From the NCBI GenBank assembly GCA_030849805.1, contig JASANZ010002268.1, positions 62,001 to 126,000 of the forward strand: 64,000 bases of DNA, given 5' to 3'. Source of the DNA: Sergeia podlipaevii (lineage: Eukaryota > Euglenozoa > Kinetoplastea > Trypanosomatida > Trypanosomatidae). Position numbers and translations under genes: made by a program. Of the stretch, positions 9,716 to 18,536 are shown in pieces (the first letter of the stretch is position 1; every line of letters begins with the position of its first letter). The notes below the pieces were generated by a model. That model saw only the letters and a program-made list of their open reading frames with translations, had not been told where the DNA came from and ran no database searches.

Positions 9716-11060
9716 GAGTGCGTGTAAAACAGATAATGGAGGAAAAATATAGCTATCTATAAAGACGTGCTAGAATCAAAGTGTAAAATAAATAATATTT
9801 TAAAAATAGGAATTTTAAAAAGGAATCACAGCAATAAAATACAACTGCTGCAAAGAAAAACAAGCGTGTTCTTTTTTTTTGCTTTTCTTGTTTGGTGACT
9901 GCTTTTCTTTTTTTTTTTTCCTTTTATAGAAAATATTAAAACGCAACGCTGTGTGCGTGTATGCGCTTCTATGCGTGTGTGTGTGTGTGTGTCTGCTATG
10001 CGTGTATATAACTCGTTGTTCTCTCTAAATAAAAAATAACAAACAAACAAAAAAGTAAGCTGAAATGTATCACAACTGTTTCCTATACATACACAATATA
10101 TAATTCCTTTTTATAGAGCATAATTAAATAAATAAAGAAAAACGTGAGACATAGAGAGAAAAATAAAGGAAAAGTAGGGGAAAAATGGGCTCATGGGCAA
10201 CAACGCATAACCAAAAAAAAAAAAATGAAAGTTTCGCATAAGGACAAGTGCAAGTATATCAACTCATAATCGTTCAGCATAGAGGCTAGTATGCACAATA
10301 CATATATATATATATATATTTTTAAAAAAAAAAATATGATCAAATGTACAAACACTCCCAGGAAAGCATCGTAAGGTCGCAATCACATTGTGGCGTCAGT
10401 ACCACTCGCAAAGTCTGTTAAATGAATAAATAAAAGAATGAAAATGCCTATACTCTTTCAATAGTGTTCACCAAAATGCAAATAAAATATATAATCCATT
10501 TCTTTGCTTCTAGCTCTCCGTAAAACAAACAAAAAACAAAAAAATAGAACCTACTTCTCTTACAAAAAATAATGATAAAAAAAAATAACAATAAATATTA
10601 TTATTATTACAATGTCAATAACAGAAAGAAGGAGCGAATACCATTACATTCTTTGCTTTGAAAAATGTCATAGTTTATTTCAATAGAACAGTCCAAGGAC
10701 GCTCAAAACAAAAAAAAGGAAATTACACACACAAAAAAAAGGGCAACACCCCTCCATATAATATAAAATAGCACCCCTTTAATAATGCGCCTGATTGCGC
10801 ACCTGTAACCTTCCATATCGTCATTACGACAACAAACAAAAAGATGTTGCGGCTTTCCAGCTAGCAAACACACTAGTTCACTATCTGTGATAGTTTAGCT
10901 TCTCTCAATGATGTGTCTCTTTGCATGATCCTTATCATCGACACAGTGTGTAGACAACTTTGGCGTCTATATGTATATATGATTGTGTCGTGTGTTCGCG
11001 CGCTCTTCTCGTCCGTAGCATAAGTGTCGTTACCAGAGAGAGAAAAGGAAGCTGTATTAC

Positions 11061-11098
<38 letters not shown>

Positions 11099-11157
11099 AT
11101 AATAACAATAACAAGGAGAGAAAAGGTAGGAAGGAAAGAACAGAGAATGAGAGAGAG
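9716..11157. other. Long AT-rich intergenic region
   Basis: About 1.4 kb with no supportable gene. It contains pyrimidine and purine runs near 9860-9925, a CA/GT-type repeat at about 9976-9992, many A-runs, an (AT)n tract near 10302-10320 and a longer one at 11065-11095. A less AT-biased stretch at about 10790-11040 shows no coding pattern. It should hold the 3' UTR of the first PIG-Y-like gene and the 5' region of the HECT ligase, whose splice acceptor I could not place confidently. Confidence 0.5.
11065..11095. repeat. (AT)n dinucleotide repeat
   Basis: About 15 uninterrupted AT units, less than 70 bases from the stop codon of the PIG-Y-like gene and inside its predicted 3' UTR. Confidence 0.9.
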
Positions 11158-11445
11158 CTAGTTGTGCTGAAAAAACTTCCAACCGACCCATATCAGGTAA
11201 ACAAAGACTGCAAACCCTTGAAGCAGTAGCGCAGGGAGTGCCATGTAGTAGTATTGCGCGTCCACGAGGCGACCATCGGGGACGAAAAGGGTATAACTAA
11301 ATTGATTGCTGACCAACTGCCATAGAAACCACGACAGGTAAGTTAAGATAAACACAAGCGCTGGCCAACTATAAATAAATCTTGTGAACGGTTGCTTGCG
11401 AAAATCCGGCTCATACGCGCTGCTTGCTCTGGCAGTGAGCACCAT
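11158..11445 (-). CDS. PIG-Y/ERI1-like GPI-GlcNAc transferase subunit, copy A
   Basis: A 95-residue membrane protein with two hydrophobic segments (about 25-47 and 67-90) and a C-terminus ending VYLIWVGWKFFQHN. This tail closely resembles the end of PIG-Y (aromatic-rich helix, then W-x-G-x-K-x-F-x-HN), the small subunit of the GPI-N-acetylglucosaminyltransferase that starts GPI synthesis on the ER membrane. The assignment is by motif recognition, plus the size and two-helix topology. The next gene upstream in the transcript (12039-12329) has the same tail and layout, so the two look like ancient tandem duplicates. The start ATG is at 11445. A purine tract at about 11531-11552 with AG near 11525 is a plausible trans-splice signal. 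Confidence 0.72.
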   Translation of the reverse strand: MVLTARASSAYEPDFRKQPFTRFIYSWPALVFILTYLSWFLWQLVSNQFSYTLFVPDGRLVDAQYYYMALPALLLQGFAVFVYLIWVGWKFFQHN

Positions 11446-12038
11446 TCAGTGCGTCGATGAACTTTGTGATTGAATATATTGTATTACAAAATAAAAGTTA
11501 TCTATCGATAAAATTTCAGTATCTACCTTTTGGAAAAACGAAAACAAGCAGATTTAAAGGCACATCAACAAATAGTTAATTATTAAAAGCATAAATAATA
11601 TGAAAAAAATAAAAGATGTTCGCGTTGGCAAAACAAAATACAAGACACAACCAAAACAAAATGATCAGGGAACCCAGACTTAAGGACAAAAAATAGTTCT
11701 TTAAAAAAAAAAAAAAACCTGTATAAGCAGAATTACATCTTTGTGTATGTTGAAGCATCTTCCTCGTGGCTCATTCTCCCAACTGCATATACAAAAACAG
11801 AAAGAGTAAACACAAGATGGGAAGAACCTGCTCCCCTGAGCTTCACTACATACAAGAGAAAGAAGCAGTTTATTAATCAGCACACGCAACTGTAAAAAAA
11901 ATTTTTTTTTTGAAAAAGGTGCAAGATCACTTGCCTTCCTTCCTCTCTCTCTCTATATATATATATATATGAATACAAGGGGGGGAGACACAGGACTCCT
12001 CCGGCCCACATCGCCGCACAAATCGCTCTCACGTTCAT
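11446..12038. other. Spacer between the two PIG-Y-like genes
   Basis: AT-rich spacer with A-tracts at 11531-11552 and about 11702-11716, a mixed A/T run at about 11893-11913 and an (AT)n tract at about 11953-11970. It holds the 3' UTR of copy B and the splice region of copy A. No further gene is seen. Confidence 0.55.
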
Positions 12039-12329
12039 TTAGTTATGAAGAAAGAACTTCCACCCCAGCCACGTTGCGTAGGTGGTAAAAAATATAACAG
12101 GAGGCATGACAGCAGCCCACATCACTCGGTACCAGTTTTCAAAAGCAACTCTATTCTCTCCGTGATGTTGCCATGTGTCGCCGATGCCACTATACAGCGT
12201 CATCACAAACCAAACAAGGTACATCCACATCAAGATTAGCACCGGCCAACCAAGCAACACGCTCTTCTGAAAGTGCTGCGGCCCCTTCACGTGCGCTGGT
12301 GCTGCGGCAGCACCGTCAATCATGACCAT
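12039..12329 (-). CDS. PIG-Y/ERI1-like GPI-GlcNAc transferase subunit, copy B
   Basis: A 96-residue membrane protein with two hydrophobic segments (about 26-48 and 70-90) ending in ATWLGWKFFLHN, the same tail as the neighbouring copy A and similar to the PIG-Y C-terminus. It likely serves in the multi-subunit ER enzyme that transfers GlcNAc to phosphatidylinositol. Outside the tail the two copies share little beyond hydrophobic layout and a similar N-terminal F-x-x-SWP/GWP-type segment, so they are old paralogues or two different subunits of one superfamily. The open frame extends to a TTG at 12335. The first ATG is at 12329 (MVMIDGAAAA), with another at 12323. A purine-rich region at about 12450-12525 with AG near 12420 is the probable trans-splice signal. 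Confidence 0.68.
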   Translation of the reverse strand: MVMIDGAAAAPAHVKGPQHFQKSVLLGWPVLILMWMYLVWFVMTLYSGIGDTWQHHGENRVAFENWYRVMWAAVMPPVIFFTTYATWLGWKFFLHN

Positions 12330-12887
12330 AAACAAACAGAAGAAGAAAAAGAAAAAGGTACTGTATCTGTATGTATGTATGTATGTATGTATTTATATGT
12401 GTGCTACAACGACACCCCCTAGTAGGTACAAAACACGCCATCAATGGATTAAGTAAAAAAGAAAAAAACAAGAAGGGGAAAAACAAACATGAATGTAAAA
12501 AAAAAAAAAAAAAGAAAGAAACTGTGCCTCAACACAGCAAAACAAACGCCAAAGGCAAAGATTTAGCTAATTCTAAACGCAACATGTTCATCTAAGAGAA
12601 AAAAAAGATACCAGAAATAATTGTAACGATAAAGAAAACTCGTATCAGTGGTCGCACACGTACAATATATAAAAATGTTTTAAAAAAGAGAAAAATATGT
12701 ATATATAAATGGTACAAGAATGTATGCCTGTACACATACGCGTGTGTGTGTGAGTGTGCGGCATAAGAACAAAAGAGAAAAGAAGAGGAGCTCACGGAAG
12801 GAAAATACCGTTTGTTATATATATATTAAAAAAAAAAAAAATCAGTCACCACATCACGCTAAAAATGTATATAAAAGTGGAAATCTA
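12330..12887. other. Intergenic region with TATG repeat
   Basis: Contains a (TATG)n tract at about 12369-12391, long A-runs at about 12497-12513, GT-rich sequence near 12740-12752 and an A-run at about 12829-12841. It should comprise the 5' UTR of PIG-Y-like copy B and the 3' UTR of the PG-rich repeat protein. No gene is recognised. Confidence 0.55.
12369..12391. repeat. Tetranucleotide (TATG)n repeat
   Basis: Five to six tandem tetranucleotide units in the predicted 5' UTR of PIG-Y-like copy B. Confidence 0.85.
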
Positions 12888-13892
12888 TCAGTAGTAGAGC
12901 AGGGAAGCCAAAGGGGATGGCTTCGAGATTTTGTTAAAACGAGGAGTGTACGCGCCAGGGCCAGGAATGTCATCGCTATACAGCTCTGATGCATGCCAGC
13001 TGCCGCGCCGCGACCTACTTAAGCTCTGAGCACGCTGAACCTTGGCATCAAGAAAGTACGTACCGTCACGCCCTGTGAGGGGCTGAAAGCGCTTCGCTCG
13101 ACCAAAGGTGTACACCTTTGCGTTATCCTCAAGCAGAAAGTCACCTATTAAGCACATACTATCATGCCCTGCAGCCTCGTGCATTGCGCTCTTCATCGCC
13201 ACATACGGGTTGCCCTTCAGTCTTTCGCGCCGATCCTGTTCACATATGATATCACACTGTTGCTGTCGGAGCGAACCAACAAGAGAAGAGGCTGAACGAC
13301 GAGAGCCGCAGGACTCAGCTCGGCTGTGTACAGTCGCATTACCGTAGCTACCGCCAACGCGCATTCGACTCGTTGTCGTTGGATTCATAAATGACATCTG
13401 TGAGGCACTCTGTACAGCCCAACTAGCGGGCCGGTCGCGGTTTGAGTTACTAGACACAGAATGACTCGGCTGCTTGTGCTGTAGTAACTGTTGCTTACTT
13501 CTGGACGATTGCTGCAGTGGTGGCTGTGCGCGTTCTGGTGGTTGATTCTCTCTGCGACGTGGAAGCAGCGTGGCGGCAAGAAGTTTAGTGCGCTGCTGTT
13601 CTAATGCCTCACGACGGCGTTTTAGCTGTTCCAGCTCCTCGCGTATTGCCTCCAGCTTAGCGCGCGTGTCAGTGATCTCGCTCCTTGTGCCATTGCTGGA
13701 CAATTTGTTGTGTGTCTGTGGCTGCAAGTGTGGAGGAGGAGTAGCAGTCGGTAGGGTGCTCGAAGGGGCACCTGCAGGAACGCATTCAGTAGCTGTGAGA
13801 GAACCGTCGGCACCATCCGACTCTAATTTTGTGGAGATGGATGCGGTTGAAGCGGCGAGTGGTAGAGGAGTTGACCGTCTAAAGCCGCTCAT
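12888..13892 (-). CDS. PG-rich (SHIPPO/STPGR) repeat-containing protein
   Basis: A 334-residue basic, Ser/Arg-rich protein. Near the C-terminus (about 315-323) it has DIPGPGAYTP, the core of the sperm-tail PG-rich (SHIPPO) repeat common in microtubule-associated and flagellar proteins. A second weaker unit, YTFGRAKRF, precedes it. An amphipathic coiled coil (about 82-115, KLEAIREELEQLKRRREAL) follows a Ser/Thr/Pro-rich N-terminus, and Gln-rich sequence fills the middle. By analogy with other STPGR proteins it may associate with axonemal or subpellicular microtubules, but no specific orthologue is recognised. The frame is open to 13919, but the ATG at 13892 (MSGFRRSTPL) is the sensible start. 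Purine-rich sequence at 13970-14018 with AG near 13968 could drive trans-splicing. Confidence 0.75.
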   Translation of the reverse strand: MSGFRRSTPLPLAASTASISTKLESDGADGSLTATECVPAGAPSSTLPTATPPPHLQPQTHNKLSSNGTRSEITDTRAKLEAIREELEQLKRRREALEQQRTKLLAATLLPRRRENQPPERAQPPLQQSSRSKQQLLQHKQPSHSVSSNSNRDRPASWAVQSASQMSFMNPTTTSRMRVGGSYGNATVHSRAESCGSRRSASSLVGSLRQQQCDIICEQDRRERLKGNPYVAMKSAMHEAAGHDSMCLIGDFLLEDNAKVYTFGRAKRFQPLTGRDGTYFLDAKVQRAQSLSRSRRGSWHASELYSDDIPGPGAYTPRFNKISKPSPLASLLYY

Positions 13893-15829
13893 ATATATAT
13901 ATGGAAGCAGAAATAACAAAAAAGATATAAAGGAAAAGAAATATAAAGAAAGGGCGAATGCTCGTCCAAGAAAACTCTACAACAACAACAAAAAAAACTT
14001 TTCAAAAAAGAAGGTATAATGTTGTTTGCTCTTCTTGCGCCACACAGAGGCGGTAGTTTGTACTTGTATAATGCTGGCTAATATTGCTTGCTTGCGCCGT
14101 ATGTTGCTGTTGTATTTACAGAATATAAATCAAAGAGAAAAGGGGAGGGGGTGGAAGACAAAGGACCTAAAATGTGCAAATGTAATGCAAAAGAAAAAAA
14201 GAAAAAAAAAGTGTTGTGAAAGAGTAGCAAGAAAATTGGGGGGAGGCGAAGAAGGTGGTGGTACTTGCACCTCTCCCTCTCCCCTCCCTCCCAGAAAAAA
14301 AAAAAAAATTGAATAATATTTTTTTTTTCAATGCGTATCACAATATATAAATAGAAAAATAAATAAAAACAACAGAAAAAATAAAATCATGAGAAGAAAC
14401 ACAGCATAAATCAACGATAAGCGCGTATACACCGACCCACAAACTCACAGGTACTGAACGCTGCATATCACAAAGACCACATTCAGCAAATTGAAATATA
14501 ATAATAATAACAAAGCGGCGGTGGTGTCTTGACAACGGTTTATCTAGAAAAGTACTTCTCTCTCAACGTTAAGAAAAGAAGAAAAAAAAAAGCCAGAAGA
14601 AAAAAGGACATATAATAAATACATATGATATATACTATCTGTATTTATCTTTTCTTTTCTTTGCTGCGATGTTGGTATGCATGGGGAGATTTTTATATAC
14701 AAGAAATCTGAGCACGACCGTAAATTGGGCATCTCTTTCCTTTTTTTACACCTCTTTGCATCTTTTAGGCGAAACCTTCATGAGCTGCCCAGATATAGGA
14801 TTGCTTTGTCTGCGAAATCTGGACGAGTAGCAACAAGAGTGTCTATCAAATGCGTATGCATTCACCCGCATTTAGTCACAATAAAAAGGGAAGAAAAAGA
14901 GAAGCATGAACCCAAGTATCGCACATCCGCTAGCTACCATCCGCGTAATATGAAAAGTTATATATATATACATATATATATGCATACTGACGAGACAATA
15001 TTTGTATCTGTTTTGATGGCATCATGTCGTAGCAAAAAAAAAAAAGGGATGATAAAAAAAATTACGTACGAACGACCAGAAAAAAAGAATGAAAAAGCAC
15101 ACAGAAAAAAAAAGAATGGAAAAGAAAACAGACTGTTGCGTGCCACTTTTCCCCCTTCATTTTTCGTATAAAATTGCGCGTCAACGATTTATATAACAGT
15201 AAACAGAATGGATATAAAGATTTTAAAAAAAGACACCCTCACATGTCCTCATCCATTTTCCCCGCTCACGTGAGTTTTCTTCTTCTTCTTCTTCATCTTT
15301 TCCTACAATAATATTTTTTAATATATATATATATACCACAGAATTAAAACGAAGCCATTCACGTGCATAACAATAGAAGAGGAAGAGGTAAAAAGAGGAA
15401 TGTGGAGAGTGATCGACTGTGCCAAACATTTATACCTTTTGAAGAAGAAAAAAAAACTTTTTGCCAACCAAGTTCGCATCTCTTTCTCTTAAATGGGTGA
15501 GTATCTTTTTTTTTTCCTTTCCAGTAAACAGATAATAATAGCACAAAGTAAAAATGGGGGAAGGGAAGGAGAAGAATATATATAGGTGTTAAAGAAGGCC
15601 AACTAAATGACCAGCTTTTCTTTATATATATATAAGAGGACTCCTCCATATTTTTGTGTGTCAGCGAAGAGGAGAACTAGCAATAATGGTAACCCACGCC
15701 ACACACACACACACACACAGCAACACCACACTTAGGCACGTATATAATGATGCGCGTATAGGGCGTATTGTGTATCTGAGTGACTAGCACAGCGGGAAAC
15801 TGATCAGCGTCTGCGTTCGTTTGTGCACG
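13893..15829. other. Long AT-rich intergenic region (1.9 kb)
   Basis: No supportable gene. It contains purine tracts (13908-13957, 13970-14018, about 14195-14300), T/A homopolymers, (AT)n tracts near 14961-14980 and 15321-15335, and a CA repeat at about 15701-15719. The open frames here are Lys- or Phe-rich products of the homopolymers. It should hold the 5' UTR of the PG-rich protein and a long decarboxylase 3' UTR. Confidence 0.5.
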
Positions 15830-17473
15830 CTAGTTGGGCTTCCAGGAGAGAGAGACAACAGGCATCTCGTGGCGGCCAAGAATGACTTCGCCAAACACCA
15901 CCTTATCGCGATGCTCCTTGGTTGTCTCCATAATTTTGGTGACAATGCCAGTTTCCTTGACAAGGTGTGTCTCAGGCTCGCGCTTGGTGCTCAAAGACTT
16001 GATGAGTGCACACCAGTTCCAGGGAGCGATGTTGTTGTACTCAGCATCCCAGCCGTGAATAATGCGCTCGATCACATACCCATCGTTGTTCACGAGGAAG
16101 AGCACAGGATGCAGGTCATGGCGCATGAAGTTGCCAAATTCCTGGGCCGTCATCTGAGCTGCACCATCGCCAACGACGAGGATGACACGGCGGTCTGGAG
16201 CGGCAATCTGAGCCCCAAACGCGGCTGGGACAGAGTACCCGATAGAGCCCCACAGGCACTGCACAATCACGCTACACCCAGTGGGCATAATGAGGCCAGC
16301 GCACGCAGAGCTGGACGTACCCTGGTCAACCACAATGATGTCACTAGGCTTCAAGCCATCCTGAAGCTCGTTCCAGAAGTGGTGAGCGCAGAACGCAGCG
16401 CTCTTGGCGGCGACGATGCGAGGAGGGTTGGGGTGGTTCTTGGGCCATGAGTCGCAGTACTTGAGAGCGACAGTGCGGAGAGCCTCGAGAGCCTTCTCCA
16501 TAGGAAGCTGCTGGTAGTAGCAGGTACCAATACGACTGAAAAGGGGGTGAATGTCAATGACGCGGTTGTCGTCAATCTTTTGAGAGAAGTATCCCGTGCC
16601 AAAGTCGTGGAACTTAACGCCAACGCACACGCACACATCGGCATTCTCAATCGTGAGACGGATTGAGTCATCACAGGTAGATCCAAAGTAGCAGCCAATG
16701 TAGTTAGGCGACTGCTCATTGAGGGCACCCTTGCCGAGCAGCATGTGCGCGTAGGGCATATGCGCATCGTCGACCATGTGTTGAGCTGCCTCGTTGCATC
16801 CGAAGCGGTCGCACAGATATCCAATGAGAACAGCAGGGTTCTTGGCGGTCTTGAGTTTCTCATCAATGGCGGTAGTGAAGGCGGCCAGAGAGTCGGGGGC
16901 AAGGGCAGGCGTGATGCGCATAAGCTTCGAGGGTGGAGGAGCAAACGACTTGATGGCCAGGTCCATAGGAAGAAGAATGTAGCCAGGCTTGCGGCGGAAC
17001 AGCACCTCGTTGATAACACGGTCGATTTCCACGCAGGCGTTCTGAGGAGTAAGCGTGGTGAAGGCGCAGGAGATGTGCTCGCTCATGAGACTGAAGTGCT
17101 GGAACATACCATCGCCGAGGGTGTGGTGCATCATCAGGTGGTCGCTTTGCGCCTCGTGGGTGGGGCCAACAACAATGTGCAGGACGGGGTTGGACTCGGC
17201 ATAAGCACCGCCAATGCCGTTTAGTGCGCTGAGCTCACCCACGCCGTACGTCGTGACGACCGCTGCAATGCGGCGGATACGGGCGTACCCATCGGCAGCG
17301 TAGGCGGCGTTCAGCTCGTTCGCGCAGCCAACCCACTGGAGACCATCAGACGCCATAATGTCGTCCAGGAAGCGAAGATTGTAGTCTCCAGGTACACCGA
17401 AGACGTGGTTGCAGCCAGCCTCAATCAGGCGGTCCACAAGGTAACACCCAACATTGTAGGATTCGGAGGGCAT
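15830..17473 (-). CDS. Pyruvate/indolepyruvate decarboxylase (TPP-dependent)
   Basis: A 547-residue thiamine-diphosphate enzyme of the pyruvate/indolepyruvate decarboxylase family. It converts a 2-oxo acid to an aldehyde plus CO2. All key elements are visible: the cofactor-activating glutamate in NELNAAYAADGYAR (about residue 51), the paired catalytic histidines in MMHHTLGDG (about 116), and the TPP motif GDGAAQ...NNDGY (about 435-465). Length matches bacterial and fungal enzymes (about 550). Trypanosomatids annotate a homologue as pyruvate/indole-pyruvate decarboxylase. Substrate choice between pyruvate (ethanol route) and indolepyruvate (tryptophan catabolism, indole-acetaldehyde) cannot be decided here. 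The open frame extends 24 codons to a TTG at 17545, but the ATG at 17473 (MPSESYNVGCYL) aligns with family N-termini. A strong GA/A tract at 17681-17727 with AG near 17606 predicts a 5' UTR of about 130 nt. Confidence 0.93.
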   Translation of the reverse strand: MPSESYNVGCYLVDRLIEAGCNHVFGVPGDYNLRFLDDIMASDGLQWVGCANELNAAYAADGYARIRRIAAVVTTYGVGELSALNGIGGAYAESNPVLHIVVGPTHEAQSDHLMMHHTLGDGMFQHFSLMSEHISCAFTTLTPQNACVEIDRVINEVLFRRKPGYILLPMDLAIKSFAPPPSKLMRITPALAPDSLAAFTTAIDEKLKTAKNPAVLIGYLCDRFGCNEAAQHMVDDAHMPYAHMLLGKGALNEQSPNYIGCYFGSTCDDSIRLTIENADVCVCVGVKFHDFGTGYFSQKIDDNRVIDIHPLFSRIGTCYYQQLPMEKALEALRTVALKYCDSWPKNHPNPPRIVAAKSAAFCAHHFWNELQDGLKPSDIIVVDQGTSSSACAGLIMPTGCSVIVQCLWGSIGYSVPAAFGAQIAAPDRRVILVVGDGAAQMTAQEFGNFMRHDLHPVLFLVNNDGYVIERIIHGWDAEYNNIAPWNWCALIKSLSTKREPETHLVKETGIVTKIMETTKEHRDKVVFGEVILGRHEMPVVSLSWKPN

Positions 17474-17675
17474 TGTGTAGATGCGGCTCAACAACCACTT
17501 TGGAATTGATCTTGTTTGTTTGCTTCCTTGTAGAGTAGATAACAACGTGCGTACGGGATATCGATAATAATAATAATAATAAGCTATATATAAAGGAGAT
17601 GGTTACTTTACAAGGCCATAATTAATTAATAATTTATTATTTTTAAAGTAGGAACGTAATATCATCATATAGAGG

Positions 17676-17680
<5 letters not shown>

Positions 17681-17710
<30 letters not shown>

Positions 17711-17727
17711 AAAAAAAAGAGAGAGAC
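17681..17727 (-). promoter_or_regulatory. Polypyrimidine tract for trans-splicing of the decarboxylase
   Basis: An uninterrupted purine block on the plus strand, (GA)n then A-run then GAGAGA, is a long C/T tract on the transcribed strand. The first downstream AG is at about 17606-17607, 134 bases before the chosen ATG. This is the classic arrangement for spliced-leader addition. The role is inferred from position and composition. Confidence 0.7.
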
Positions 17728-18438
17728 ATGAGAAAGGGAGAGATAAATAGGTGTGAACCAAAGGCATTCAAGGGGGGAAAAAAAGTCTTCTTCTACAGAT
17801 AATAAAAATAATGAACACCGCGGAAATCCCTAGAATCAAATGTAACTGTATTTTTTATTATTTATTTTTTTAAAATGGTGAATTTAAGGTAACTTCTTCA
17901 CTTTGTTTTCTCCTAAATATTATTATTTATGACGTGTTAAAATGCCGTTGTGGGCAAAGGACAATAAGACAACTAAACAAACACCGGTAAAAATAAAGGC
18001 ATATTATTTTTTGTTGTTGTTTGAAAAAAAAAAGGACGAGAGATATACAAAGGGCTTACTACTGTACGCATTTGCATATATTCATCGCGGTAGTAAGCAG
18101 CCAGAAGCGAAGAAGAAGGAAAAGCAGCAGAAAAAAAAAAGAAAAAAAAGTGTCACTGAAATTCTATGCGAAAAGAGTCAAATATGCTGCCACGAGTAGA
18201 ATGAAAAAACCTTCAAGTTTTTTTTAAATAAAATCTCCGCTTTACGTAGTTCTGCATAGTTATCGTTTTTACATCTTCTCTCCCACTCTCACTTTTTTTT
18301 TTGGATTCATATTAATTATGCTAGATGGCACAAGTCCTGTGTCTGGCTGAAAACGCTAGCACTGGCTCTTGAGAAAATTCGTGACTTCCCACTACCGCAA
18401 CACCAACAACACCAAAAAAAAAAAAATGAGATAAAGAA

Positions 18439-18462
18439 ATATATATATATATATATATATAA
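18439..18462. repeat. (AT)n dinucleotide repeat
   Basis: About 12 AT units inside the predicted 3' UTR of the TOR-like kinase gene. Confidence 0.9.
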
Positions 18463-18536
18463 GGACAACAGCAGCAGCGCCAGTTTCATTCCTTTCCTCT
18501 GTAAAAAAAAAAGGCATAACTTTGAGCCTCAGCAGA

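Larger units (their letters stand above)
17474..18536. other. Intergenic region upstream of decarboxylase
   Basis: Contains TAA repeats (17564-17581), the GA/A tract at 17681-17727 that reads as a strong polypyrimidine tract on the sense strand, many A/T runs and an (AT)n tract at 18439-18462 in the TOR 3' UTR. No gene is seen; open frames here are Lys-rich homopolymer products. Confidence 0.6.

Noticed and set aside
14677..15171. 164-codon plus-strand open frame
   Set aside because: Lys-rich product of homopolymers and AT repeats, on the opposite strand to all real genes, with no recognisable domain.
17474..17545. 24-residue basic N-terminal extension of the decarboxylase as a mitochondrial presequence
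   Set aside because: The extension starts at a TTG, not an ATG, and the ATG at 17473 matches the family start.
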